Positions 18,072-26,453 of a DNA stretch of 64,000 nucleotides are shown here, piece by piece (position 1 is the first letter of the stretch; every line of letters begins with the position of its first letter). Both the position numbers and the translations under genes were made by a program. This DNA is from an uncultured Opitutia bacterium (GTDB lineage Bacteria > Verrucomicrobiota > Verrucomicrobiia > Opitutales > Opitutaceae), in NCBI GenBank assembly GCA_903877135.1, contig CAIRCN010000020.1, positions 186,001 to 250,000 of the forward strand, written 5' to 3'. Below the pieces are notes generated by a model. The model was not told the origin of the DNA, made no database searches, and saw nothing but the letters and a program-made list of their open reading frames with translations.

Positions 18072-18752
18072 ATGAAAAAATCCCTGTTCCTCACCGTCCT
18101 CGCGTTCTGCACCATGTTCCGCCTGTCAGCCGGCGCCACTTCACGCTCAGATGCCATCGCGCATGTCGAAAGCTGCGAAGCGATCCTCCAGGAGTTCATG
18201 GCCGACCCGGCCACCGCCATCCCTGCGCCCGTGCTGCAAAAGGCCCGCGCCCTGATCATCGTCAACCAGTTCAAAGGCGGCTTCTACATCGGTGTGAAGA
18301 ATGGCTATGGCGTCGTGCTCGTGAAGAAGGCAAACGGCAACTGGAGTCTACCGGTGCTCGTGGCCGCCGGCGAGGTCAGCCTGGGCCTGCAATTCGGCGC
18401 CAACTCCATCGAGACCGTGATGGTCGTGACCGACGACAACACACCGCGCATGATATTCAACCAACGCTTCAATGTCGGCGTGGACGCCAAGGCCGTCGCC
18501 GGCCCCAATGCCGCCGAGGCCGAGCGCTTCAACCAAGACCTCCTCGACTCTCCGGTGCTCGTTTACACCAAGACGCGCGGTCTCTTTGCCGGCGCCACCG
18601 TGAAAACCGGCTGGCTCCAGCGCGACGATACCACCAATTTCAACCTCTACGGCACGCAATACACGATGCCCGAGCTGCTCTACAGTGACTGGGTGAAGCC
18701 CATCGACGAAGTGAAACCGCTGATGGATTACGTGAAGAAAATCGCGCCCTGA
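18072..18752 (+). CDS. exported SYLF (Ysc84) domain lipid-binding protein
   Basis: A 226-residue protein with a signal peptide (MKKSLFLTVLAFCTMFRLSAGA) and a full SYLF/DUF500 domain. Typical blocks are IPAPVLQKARALIIVNQFKGG, GYGVVLVKK, PVLVAAGEVSLGLQFG and GLFAGATVKTGWLQ. Eukaryotic SYLF domains bind phosphoinositides, while bacterial exported versions are of unknown role, probably envelope lipid binding. The ATG at 18072 begins the signal peptide. It stands alone, with about 100 bases upstream holding no recognisable site. Confidence 0.9.
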   Translation: MKKSLFLTVLAFCTMFRLSAGATSRSDAIAHVESCEAILQEFMADPATAIPAPVLQKARALIIVNQFKGGFYIGVKNGYGVVLVKKANGNWSLPVLVAAGEVSLGLQFGANSIETVMVVTDDNTPRMIFNQRFNVGVDAKAVAGPNAAEAERFNQDLLDSPVLVYTKTRGLFAGATVKTGWLQRDDTTNFNLYGTQYTMPELLYSDWVKPIDEVKPLMDYVKKIAP

Positions 18753-18788
18753 GTCCGCGCAACGTCAGCCCGGCTGACGTGTCACCCC

Positions 18789-19211
18789 ATGCCCACCAAC
18801 CCCATCCTCGGCGGCGGCGGTTTTCACCACGTCTGCATCAAAACCCGCGATTGGGACGCCACCATGCGTTTCTACCGCGAAACCCTCGGCTTTACGGAAA
18901 AAATTGCCTGGCGCAGCGCGCCCCAGCGCGCCGTGATGCTCGATGCGGGCGACGGCAACTACCTCGAGGTCTTCGAGGATCTCGCCTACGCCGCCGCGCC
19001 CAATGGCATCGTAAACCACTTCGCGCTGCGCACCACTCGACTCGACGAAGTCGCCGCGCGCGTCCGCGCCGCCGGCGCGAAAATCACCATGGAGCCCAAG
19101 GATGTCACCATCCCGACGATTAACGGAGCCGGTCCAGTGCCCGTCCGCATCTTTTTCTGCGAAGGCCCCAACGGCGAGAGCATCGAGTTCCTGCAGAACA
19201 CTCTGACGTAG
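18789..19211 (+). CDS. VOC (glyoxalase/bleomycin-resistance) family protein
   Basis: A 140-residue protein with the two beta-alpha-beta-beta-beta modules of the vicinal oxygen chelate superfamily. His near the start (GGFHHVCIKTRDWDATMRFY), Glu in NYLEVFED, His in NHFALRT and Glu in NGESIEFLQ could supply the metal site. It could be a lyase or isomerase of the lactoylglutathione-lyase type. The exact reaction cannot be read. The ATG at 18789 gives the normal length. It converges with the CinA-C-like gene. Confidence 0.85.
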   Translation: MPTNPILGGGGFHHVCIKTRDWDATMRFYRETLGFTEKIAWRSAPQRAVMLDAGDGNYLEVFEDLAYAAAPNGIVNHFALRTTRLDEVAARVRAAGAKITMEPKDVTIPTINGAGPVPVRIFFCEGPNGESIEFLQNTLT

Positions 19212-19241
19212 AGGCATCGGCTGGAAGCCAGCGCCATCGGT

Positions 19242-19742
19242 TCACCGGCGAACTTCGCGCAGATAACCGATTAGCGCCTCCACGACCGCGTCGGCCACGT
19301 TCTCCTGCACTGCGGTGCGTGTCGCCCCCGGACAATCCACTCGCCCACTCCGCACGACAAATTTCCCATCGCCCACGTCATGCGCCAGCGCCCACCACGC
19401 ATAAGGCTCAGCAACATTCCAGTCAGCCGAAGGCTCGGCGTAGCCCGTCGTCGCGACTGCAAAATCGCTGCCGAACATCGCACACGCACCGCGCGCCATC
19501 TGCTCCGCCACCGCGGCCGACACGCAGTTCACTGCCTTCGCGGCGGCGCGGTCAACGCCTAGTAGCTTCCCCTTTTGATCCAGCGAATAGGCCGTGACCC
19601 CGCCAAGAAAAAACTCCGACGCGCCCGAGATCATCCCGATGCGTGCCTGCACGCGCCCGCAAGTGATGCTCTCCGCCACCGCGAGGGTCCGCCACGGTCC
19701 GCGCAGCATCAGCGTCTTCAACTCGGCCAGTCCCGCGCTCAT
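19242..19742 (-). CDS. CinA C-terminal domain protein (NMN amidohydrolase-like)
   Basis: A 166-residue stand-alone CinA-C/PncC-type domain, which in characterised members deamidates nicotinamide mononucleotide. The block AESITCGRVQARIGMISGAS matches the family active-site region, and VTAYSLDQKGKLLGV follows. The first part reads SITCG rather than the common SCTGG, so the subgroup is divergent. The ATG at 19742 overlaps the exonuclease III stop by four bases (ATGA), so they are translationally coupled. That may link NAD recycling with DNA repair. Confidence 0.8.
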   Translation of the reverse strand: MSAGLAELKTLMLRGPWRTLAVAESITCGRVQARIGMISGASEFFLGGVTAYSLDQKGKLLGVDRAAAKAVNCVSAAVAEQMARGACAMFGSDFAVATTGYAEPSADWNVAEPYAWWALAHDVGDGKFVVRSGRVDCPGATRTAVQENVADAVVEALIGYLREVRR

Positions 19743-20494
19743 TTCAGCTCCAGTCCCACCGGGCAGTGGTCGCTGCCCATTACCTCGGGGCTGATCCAGG
19801 CTCGCTTCAGCCGCGGCCGCAGCGCCTCCGAGACCATGAAATAATCGATTCTCCACCCGATGTTCCTTTGCCGTGCACCCGCGCGATACGTCCACCAAGT
19901 GTAGTGGCCCGGACCTTTTTCAAATTCGCGAAACGTGTCCACGAAACCCGCCGCGAGAAAATCCCGGAAGTCCGCGCGTTCCTCGTCAGAGAATCCGGGA
20001 TTGCCCACGTTTTCGCTCGGCCGCGCGAGGTCGATCTCCTCGTGCGCCACGTTGAGGTCGCCGCAAAAAATCACCGGTTTTTTCTTCTCCAAATTTTTCA
20101 CGTGGGCCAGCAGCGCCCGGTCCCACGCCTGGCGAAATCCGATTCGCGCCAGCTCCGGCTGCGCGTTCGGCACATAGACGTTCACCAAAAAATAGTCGGC
20201 AAACTCCGCCGTGATCGCGCGCCCCTCGGCGTCGTGCTCCGGCGAGCCGATGCCCATGGTCACCGCCAGCGGCTTGATGCGCGTGTAGAGCGCCGTGCCG
20301 CTGTAACCTTTCTTCTGCGCCGAATTCCAGAAAACCTCATAGCCCTGCGGCCACACGACATGCTGCACGTCGCCCGGCATCGCCTTCACCTCCTGCAACC
20401 CGATCACGTCGGCGTTTGTCGCGTTCATCCAGTCGAGCAAGCCCTTGCCGTGCGCGGCGCGCACGCCGTTGACGTTCCAGGAGAGGAGTTTCAT
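19739..20494 (-). CDS. xth: exodeoxyribonuclease III
   Basis: A 251-residue exonuclease III/AP endonuclease. Motifs run in family order: MKLLSWNVNGVRAA at the start, LQEVKA (metal Glu), YSGTALYTR, PVIFCGDLNVAHEEIDLA, and the C-terminal RIDYFMVS and GSDHCPVGLEL with the catalytic His. The enzyme acts on abasic sites and 3' ends in base excision repair. The ATG at 20494 gives the canonical N-terminus; an upstream extension to 20728 is not supported. It leads a two-gene unit with the CinA-like gene. Confidence 0.92.
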   Translation of the reverse strand: MKLLSWNVNGVRAAHGKGLLDWMNATNADVIGLQEVKAMPGDVQHVVWPQGYEVFWNSAQKKGYSGTALYTRIKPLAVTMGIGSPEHDAEGRAITAEFADYFLVNVYVPNAQPELARIGFRQAWDRALLAHVKNLEKKKPVIFCGDLNVAHEEIDLARPSENVGNPGFSDEERADFRDFLAAGFVDTFREFEKGPGHYTWWTYRAGARQRNIGWRIDYFMVSEALRPRLKRAWISPEVMGSDHCPVGLELK

Positions 20495-20618
20495 GCGGGT
20501 CCGTTCAACGCGGGAGCACCGCCGGGTGCAAATCGTTTCGCTTGCCCGCTCATCCCGCCACCAGACCGCTCGCAATTCTGCGCTTCCCTCTGGTCGCTCG
20601 TTGCCGAAACTTTCCGCG

Positions 20619-21539
20619 ATGAAATTGCGGATCCTCCTCTCCCTGACCGCGGTGTTGGCTGGTTTCGCCCGCGCCCAGACTTCGGGCGACATCAAGGGCT
20701 TTGCCCCCGTCTCGGTGTCCTCCGCCAACTATCGCGACACTTCTCGCACGACCCTGCTCCAGATGGTCAACCGCCAGAACGCGCTCAATCCCGAGACCCG
20801 CGAACTGTCGCCGCTCGCCGCGCCAAAATATTTCGTCTTCATCCCCGGTGAAATTTTCCCCGCCGACTTAAATTACGAAGCCATCTGCGGCCTGCTCACG
20901 AAGGCGCTGGCGAAGAAAAACTACATCAATGCCGCCGATTCTCTCGGCATTATCCGCGAGCCTGCGAAAGTCACCCTGATGCTGCGCGTCAACTACGGCA
21001 TCTCCCTCTGGCGCCTGCCGGTCGTGCGCACCGAGCATCTCGCGTGGGACGAAGGCCTCGTCGGCAAAGTCCACGATTCCCGTAGCCTGACCCACTACGG
21101 CGGCGACCGCACCTGGGATCATCGCGCCGGCGGCAACGACGATTCGCTCACCGCCAGCGCCGAAAACGAGTCCAAATCCCTCTCGGTTTGGGGCGGCAGC
21201 AGCGCCAAGAGCGCAAGCACCGCAGCCCCCATTAGCCCCAACACCGCGGCGGGCGCGTATGAAGGCACACGGGAATTCAACCTCGTCGTCGTCGACGCCT
21301 TCGACTACGCCGAGCTCAAGTCCCAGGGCAAAGCCGCCAAGTGCCTCTGGACCACGTTCGTCGCCGCGCCGGTGCAGCACGGCCAGAAATTCTCCGAAAT
21401 CATCGGCACCATGCTCCGGGCCGCCACGCCGTTTTGGGGCGAGACGACTCCGGGCATGCAAGTTTACGACGACGCGCGCGCCAAGGTCACCCTCGGCGAA
21501 CTCATCGAGGTGAAGGACCCGCCGCCGGAGAAAAAGTGA
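20619..21539 (+). CDS. exported protein of unknown function
   Basis: A 306-residue protein with a signal peptide (MKLRILLSLTAVLAGFARAQ). I do not recognise the family. The body has alternating helical and strand sequence, a Ser/Ala-rich low-complexity stretch around residues 190-205 (GGSSAKSASTAAPISP) and a conserved-looking core (REFNLVVVDAFDYAELKSQG) near residue 220. It is probably periplasmic or secreted. The 124 bases between it and the divergent exonuclease III gene hold both promoters but show no clear site. Confidence 0.65.
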   Translation: MKLRILLSLTAVLAGFARAQTSGDIKGFAPVSVSSANYRDTSRTTLLQMVNRQNALNPETRELSPLAAPKYFVFIPGEIFPADLNYEAICGLLTKALAKKNYINAADSLGIIREPAKVTLMLRVNYGISLWRLPVVRTEHLAWDEGLVGKVHDSRSLTHYGGDRTWDHRAGGNDDSLTASAENESKSLSVWGGSSAKSASTAAPISPNTAAGAYEGTREFNLVVVDAFDYAELKSQGKAAKCLWTTFVAAPVQHGQKFSEIIGTMLRAATPFWGETTPGMQVYDDARAKVTLGELIEVKDPPPEKK

Positions 21540-21620
21540 GCGGGCCGCGCCCCACAAAATGACGCACCCGGGTGTTGCAGCCGCCCGTTGCTCGGCTGAA
21601 AGTCGCGCCCTCCGCCATCC

Positions 21621-23129
21621 ATGTCCGCCTTTGCTCATTTGCCCCTCGGTCAGTGCATCCCGGCCTCGGTTCACGCTGTGTCGTGCAGTCTGCCGACAAT
21701 GCGCGCCGTCCGCGGCTATGAGGAGAAAGACCCGGCGATCACCAGTCATCTCACTTCTGGCTACCCGCGCTTCGTCGTGCATCCGTTCGCCCGCCGGCTC
21801 GGCGCGCACTTCCTCGCGACCACCCCCGCACTCAACGGCCGCACGCTCTGGCTCACTTCCTCCGAAAAAACGGCCAGCGCCCTCGCCGCGCACCTTGGCG
21901 CCGACGCCGAACTCTTCGCGCGCGCCGGTTTGCATGGCGTCTCACATCCCGAGGCGTCCGCCGACACCGCCGCCCGCGCCAAAACCTTCCTCCAAAACCT
22001 CGGCGGCTTCCTCTCTTCGCGCGAAGCCGAGGACCATCTCGTGCACCTCGGCCTCGTCGCCGCGCCTTACGCCGAGGAGACTTTCGCCGGCGATGCCGCC
22101 GCCGAAGTCCGCCGCTACCTCCGCCGCGCGCTCCCGGGCGCGGCCGACACCGACCTTCTCCTCACCAGCTGCGGCATGAGCGCCATCTGGGCCGCTTTCC
22201 GCGCCGCCGCCGACCTCCAGGCTTCCCGCGGCCGCACCGTCTGGCTCCAGCTCGGCTGGCTCTACCTCGACACCATCGCGATCCTCAAAAAGTTCACCGC
22301 CGCGCCTCTCGACTACGTTTATTTGCGCAACGTTTTCGACCTCGCCGCCCTTGAACGCGTCTTCGCCGCCCACGGCCCGCGCATCGCCGGCCTCGTCGCC
22401 GAAGTGCCGACCAACCCGCTCATCCAGACGCCCGATCTCCCCGCCCTCGCCGCGCTCTGCCGCCGCCACGGCGCGCTCCTGCTCGTCGATCCCTCCATCG
22501 CCTGTGTCTTCAACCTCGACGTCCTCCTGCACGCCGACGTCGTCGTCTCCAGTCTCACCAAATACACCGCCAGCGAGGGCGACCTCACCGCCGGCCTCGC
22601 CGCCGTCAACCCCGCCGCGCCCGACGCCACCGAACTCCGCCGCCGCATCGCCGCCGAGATCGAGCCGCTCTACCCTCGCGATCTCGCCCGCCTCGCCGCG
22701 CAAATCGGCCGCACCGAAGCCGTCCTCGCCCACATTCACGCCAACACCGCCCGCGTCGCCGCCTTTTTGGAAAACCATCCTGCCGTCGGCGAAGTATACT
22801 GGGCGCTGCGTCCCGAATCTCGCGCCAGCTACCTACGCCTCGCCCGCGCCCCTAACGCCACCGGCGGAATGATCACCTTCACGCTGAAAAAAATCGGCGC
22901 GCTAACGAATTTCTACGACCGCCTCCGCCTACCGAAAGGCCCGAGCTTCGGGATGACGACAACGCTGATCTGCCCGTTCATGTATCTTGCGCACTACGAT
23001 CTGGTGACGACCCCCGCCGGCCTCGCTGAGCTGGCCGCGAGCAACCTCGACCCCGATCTCCTCCGCCTCTGCGTCGGCACCGAACCCGCCGAAGAAATCA
23101 TTGCCACCCTCGCCGAAGCGCTTGAGTGA
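21621..23129 (+). CDS. Cys/Met metabolism PLP-dependent enzyme, fungal STR2-like
   Basis: A 502-residue fold-type I PLP enzyme. The catalytic core is of the cystathionine gamma-synthase type, with the PLP-binding Lys in SSLTKYTASEGD and the PLP Asp in LLVDPSIACVF. Ahead of it is an extension of about 100 residues (HAVSCSLPTMRAVRGYEEKD, SGYPRFVVH) that resembles the N-terminus of fungal STR2-type cystathionine gamma-synthases. Standard bacterial enzymes are about 390 residues. It probably acts in methionine or transsulfuration metabolism. The partner substrate is unproven. Confidence 0.8.
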   Translation: MSAFAHLPLGQCIPASVHAVSCSLPTMRAVRGYEEKDPAITSHLTSGYPRFVVHPFARRLGAHFLATTPALNGRTLWLTSSEKTASALAAHLGADAELFARAGLHGVSHPEASADTAARAKTFLQNLGGFLSSREAEDHLVHLGLVAAPYAEETFAGDAAAEVRRYLRRALPGAADTDLLLTSCGMSAIWAAFRAAADLQASRGRTVWLQLGWLYLDTIAILKKFTAAPLDYVYLRNVFDLAALERVFAAHGPRIAGLVAEVPTNPLIQTPDLPALAALCRRHGALLLVDPSIACVFNLDVLLHADVVVSSLTKYTASEGDLTAGLAAVNPAAPDATELRRRIAAEIEPLYPRDLARLAAQIGRTEAVLAHIHANTARVAAFLENHPAVGEVYWALRPESRASYLRLARAPNATGGMITFTLKKIGALTNFYDRLRLPKGPSFGMTTTLICPFMYLAHYDLVTTPAGLAELAASNLDPDLLRLCVGTEPAEEIIATLAEALE

Positions 23130-23143
23130 CGGGAGGCCTCCAA

Positions 23144-23872
23144 ATGGCTGAAACTGTCCACGCGTTCAGAAGCGCCCATTTGGGCAACGAGCGATCAATC
23201 TGGATTCGCGAGCCGGCCGTTCCCTCCCAGCCGTATGGCCTGACCATCTTTCTCGATGGCGAACTTTACCGTGATCGGGTTGGCGTGATCGCCATCATCG
23301 ACGATTTGGAGGCGAGGGCCGCCTTGGCCAATTCATTGTTCGTCTTCGTATCGATGCACAGCGAAGAAGCTCGATGGATTGAGTGCCCATGCCATCAATC
23401 TTTTGCAGACTTCATCAACGGCGAACTCGTGACGTGGCTCGAAGCGAAATATCCGGCGGTGAAAAAGTCCGCGGAGCGCATCCTGATCGGATTGAGCTAC
23501 ACCGGGCTGGCCGCCGCTTTCATTGCGATGAAGGCGCCGGGCGCGTTCACCCACGTCGTCGCGCAATCAGGTTCTTTCTGGTGGAACGATTGCTGGCTCG
23601 TTGAACAATTCCGCCGCTTGGAAACGCGCCTCCCGACCGCATTCTATTTTGACGTCGGATCAAAGGAGACCAACGAGAATGTTCGCCACAAAATAGACGT
23701 GCTCCAAGTCGTGTCACAGATCGCCGCAATCCGACGGCTGCGCGACGTCATGTTGGATCAAGGCTACGCCATAAAGTATGTGGAATTCGAAGGCGGCCAT
23801 GAATTCGCGGCATGGCGAAAGACCCTCCCCGAGGCCCTGCGGTGGGTGCTGCCGGCGAGCACGAAAGACTGA
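23144..23872 (+). CDS. putative esterase (enterochelin-esterase-like alpha/beta hydrolase)
   Basis: A 242-residue protein of the putative-esterase/Fes-like family. The nucleophile Ser lies in LIGLSYTGLAAAF (GxSxxG), an acid is probable in FDVGSKETNENV, and the catalytic His is in FEGGHEFAAWR. The ATG at 23144 is set by a perfect GGGAGG ribosome-binding site at 23131-23136. It follows the PLP gene by 14 bases. Its base composition and codon use look less GC-biased than its neighbours, which suggests later acquisition. The substrate is unknown. Confidence 0.8.
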   Translation: MAETVHAFRSAHLGNERSIWIREPAVPSQPYGLTIFLDGELYRDRVGVIAIIDDLEARAALANSLFVFVSMHSEEARWIECPCHQSFADFINGELVTWLEAKYPAVKKSAERILIGLSYTGLAAAFIAMKAPGAFTHVVAQSGSFWWNDCWLVEQFRRLETRLPTAFYFDVGSKETNENVRHKIDVLQVVSQIAAIRRLRDVMLDQGYAIKYVEFEGGHEFAAWRKTLPEALRWVLPASTKD

Positions 23873-23874
23873 AC

Positions 23875-24156
23875 ATGCCCACACCGGCGCCCGTTTCCTG
23901 CACCCTCGCCATCAAGGCCATCCCCAACGCCCCGCGCAGTGAGGTCGTCGGCTGGCTGGGCGAAGCGTTGAAGGTGAAGGTCCACGCGCCGCCCGTCGAG
24001 GGCCGCGCCAACGAGGTGCTCCGAGAGTTTCTCGCCGACGAGCTCGGTCTCCCGCGCCGTGCCGTCACCGTGCTCCGCGGCGACACTTCGCGTCAGAAAC
24101 TTCTTCGTATCGACGGGCTGACTTTGGCCGAGGTCAAGGTCCGGCTCGGCGTGTAG
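23875..24156 (+). CDS. DUF167 (YggU) family protein
   Basis: A 93-residue small cytoplasmic protein with the whole DUF167 domain: IKAIPNAPRSEVVGW, LKVKVHAPPVEGRANEVL and a Lys-rich end (SRQKLLRIDGL). Function is unknown throughout the family. The ATG at 23875 lies 2 bases after the esterase stop, so it probably shares that transcript. It converges with the short aldehyde dehydrogenase gene 18 bases away. Confidence 0.85.
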   Translation: MPTPAPVSCTLAIKAIPNAPRSEVVGWLGEALKVKVHAPPVEGRANEVLREFLADELGLPRRAVTVLRGDTSRQKLLRIDGLTLAEVKVRLGV

Positions 24157-24174
24157 CCGCCAAAATCCGCGGCG

Positions 24175-25041
24175 TTACGCGCCGACCGGGTGCCAAGTCG
24201 TCTTGAACTCCAGCGCCTGGCGAATCTCGTAAACGCTCTGCGCGGAATCGGCGAACCAGTCGATCTTGTCCTCGGCCTTGAGCAGGTGGGTGCGTTTGAC
24301 ACTCTCGGTCGCGCCGAGCTTCAGCGTCTTACGCTCCTCGGCGTTGGCGACACCAGTGAGGGCGCGCAGGTGTGTGTGCGTGGCGAAGGTCGGGATGAGT
24401 TCCTTGTGGAAGCCCGTCAGCAGGTTGACGACTCCTCCCGGCAGGTCGCTCGTGGCCAGCATCTCGCCGAGCAGAATCGCCGGATAGGGTTGCGACGTGG
24501 ACGCGAGCGCGGCGACGGTGTTGCCGCCGGTGATCACCGGGGCGACGAGCGAAATCAGCGCGAGCAGCGGCGCCTCCTCGGGCGCGATCACACCGACGAC
24601 ACCCATTGGCTCGGTGACGGTGAAGTTGAAGTGCGCCGAGGCGACGGGGTTCACGCTACCGAGGACCTGCTCGAACTTGTCGGTCCAACCGGCGTAGTGG
24701 ATCAGGCGGTCGCTCGCGGCAGCCACCTCGCGGGCCGCGGCAGCCTTGGAGGCGCCACCAAGCATGATTGCTTCGGCCATTTCACCGGCGCGCGCCTCGA
24801 GCATTTCGCCGAGGCGGTAGATGATCTGGCCGCGGTTGTAGGCGCTGCGCTTCGCCCAGCCGGGGCCGGCCTTGGCGGCGGCCTCGACGGCGTTGCGCAG
24901 GTCCTTGCGGGTGCACTGCGGGATGTTGGCGAAGAAATTCCCCGCCGCGTCCTTCAGCGGAAACACGCGCGAACTCTCGGAGCGGATGAACGCGCCGCCG
25001 ACATAAACTTTCGGGGTCTTGGTGATGGGAAGTCGGGTCAT
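24175..25041 (-). CDS. short aldehyde-dehydrogenase-like protein without catalytic domain (ALDH16 C-terminal type)
   Basis: A 288-residue protein homologous to the NAD-binding part of aldehyde dehydrogenases (VYVGGAFIRSESSRVFPLK at the start, VTEPMGVVGVIAPEEAPLL in the Rossmann region). It is about 200 residues shorter than a normal enzyme and lacks the catalytic Cys and Glu segments. It resembles the C-terminal pseudo-domain of ALDH16-type proteins and ends cleanly (KTTWHPVGA), so it looks like a real gene, not a decayed one. It is the last gene of the deoC operon, where the full ALDH would be its partner. Confidence 0.75.
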   Translation of the reverse strand: MTRLPITKTPKVYVGGAFIRSESSRVFPLKDAAGNFFANIPQCTRKDLRNAVEAAAKAGPGWAKRSAYNRGQIIYRLGEMLEARAGEMAEAIMLGGASKAAAAREVAAASDRLIHYAGWTDKFEQVLGSVNPVASAHFNFTVTEPMGVVGVIAPEEAPLLALISLVAPVITGGNTVAALASTSQPYPAILLGEMLATSDLPGGVVNLLTGFHKELIPTFATHTHLRALTGVANAEERKTLKLGATESVKRTHLLKAEDKIDWFADSAQSVYEIRQALEFKTTWHPVGA

Positions 25042-25067
25042 GGAAAAGGCGGTGGTGGCAGCAGAGA

Positions 25068-26441
25068 TCAGGTTTCAGAGGCGGCGTCGGCGAGCGGCAC
25101 CGGGGTGTCGCCCTGTAGGTAGGTTTTTTCCTGATAGGCCCGCGCCACAAAGACGAAGACCGCAACGCAGCCGATGGAGAGTGCGGCGAAGAAATTGTAG
25201 TAGGACGCGCCCTGGAGCTTCAGCGTGCCGTCGGGGTTGGCGATGAACCAGTGGACGAGCGCGGTGAACGCGTTGCCCGCCGAGACAGACAGGAGGTAGA
25301 GCGCCATGACGATGGACTTCATGTGGCGCGGCGACTGGGTGTAGGCGAACTCGAGCGACGTGATTGAGACCATTACCTCGCCGGCGGAGAGCAGCGCGTA
25401 GGCGGGCATCTGCCAGCCGATGCTGGGTTTCAGGCCCGCGCCGATCTGCGTCTCGATCCACGCGCTGACCATGAAGGAAAAGCCCGTGACGATCAGCCCA
25501 AGGCCGATCTTCCGCAGCGGCGTAAGCGTGAACACGCGGTTGATCGCGGGGTAGATGAGGTATTGGAAGAGCGGGATGAACGCCAGGATCATGATGGCGT
25601 TGACCGCCTGAATCTGGGAGGCGATCCAATCGATGCCGAGGAAGCGCAGGTTCATATTCTGCGCCTGCAGCACCCACTCACCACCGCTCTGGTCCCAGAG
25701 CGACCAGAAGACCGCAACGAACGCGAACAGGATGGCCAGCCGGCCCAGCGCGGCGAAACCCTCACGGTTGAAGGTGTCGCGCAGGAACGTTTTCCCGCCG
25801 CAGGGAATGTGAGCGAACTTATACCGGCCCGCCCAAAAGATGACCGTGGCAAGCAGCATCAGCACCGCCGGCACCCCGAAGGCCGGCACCGGCCCGTAGT
25901 TGGCCAGCAGCCACGGGATGAGCAGAATGGAGAAAAAGGAACCGAAGTTGACCGAGAAATAAAACCAGCCGAACGCGCGCGACAACAGATGCTGGTTGTC
26001 CGAGCCGAACTGGTCGCCGACGTTGGAGGAGACGCAGGGTTTGATGCCGCCCGATCCGAGCGCGATGAGCGTGAGGCCGAGCGTGAGCCCGACGCGGGTG
26101 TGGTCCAGCGCGAGCGTGATGCTGCCGAGGCAGTAAACCAGCGAGAGCCAGAAGATGGTGCGGTATTTGCCAAGAAACGCGTCCGCCACGATGGCGCCGA
26201 GCGTCGGGAAGAAATAGTTCGCCGAGAGGAATAGGTGATACCAGCCGTTGGCCTCGTTTTCGGCCATCGGGGCGAGGGCGCCCGACCGGTCCATGAGGTA
26301 TTTGGTCATGAACACGACGAGGATGGCGCGCATCCCGTAGAAATTAAACCGTTCTGCGGCCTCGTTGCCGATGATGTAGGGGATGCCCGGAGGCATCTTA
26401 TCCGTCTTGAGCGGGGCAGTGATGAATTTGGGGTCGGCCAT
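25068..26441 (-). CDS. POT family proton-dependent oligopeptide transporter
   Basis: A 457-residue protein with 12 or more transmembrane segments of the POT/PTR2 family. The proton-coupling motif NEAAERFNFYG (ExxERFxxY-type) is near residue 30, followed by GAIVADAFLGKYRTI and LGSGGIKPCVSSNVGDQF. These transporters import di- and tripeptides with protons, though some carry other solutes. Its place between the full and short aldehyde dehydrogenase genes (12- and 26-base gaps) is unusual. It is likely co-transcribed with deoC. Confidence 0.88.
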   Translation of the reverse strand: MADPKFITAPLKTDKMPPGIPYIIGNEAAERFNFYGMRAILVVFMTKYLMDRSGALAPMAENEANGWYHLFLSANYFFPTLGAIVADAFLGKYRTIFWLSLVYCLGSITLALDHTRVGLTLGLTLIALGSGGIKPCVSSNVGDQFGSDNQHLLSRAFGWFYFSVNFGSFFSILLIPWLLANYGPVPAFGVPAVLMLLATVIFWAGRYKFAHIPCGGKTFLRDTFNREGFAALGRLAILFAFVAVFWSLWDQSGGEWVLQAQNMNLRFLGIDWIASQIQAVNAIMILAFIPLFQYLIYPAINRVFTLTPLRKIGLGLIVTGFSFMVSAWIETQIGAGLKPSIGWQMPAYALLSAGEVMVSITSLEFAYTQSPRHMKSIVMALYLLSVSAGNAFTALVHWFIANPDGTLKLQGASYYNFFAALSIGCVAVFVFVARAYQEKTYLQGDTPVPLADAASET

Positions 26442-26453
26442 GGGGAAACTGGT

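Noticed and set aside
24175-25041. The short aldehyde dehydrogenase as a truncated pseudogene
   Set aside because: It ends cleanly with a sequence like the end of ALDH16 proteins, has no frameshift and keeps operon spacing, so it looks like an intact gene.
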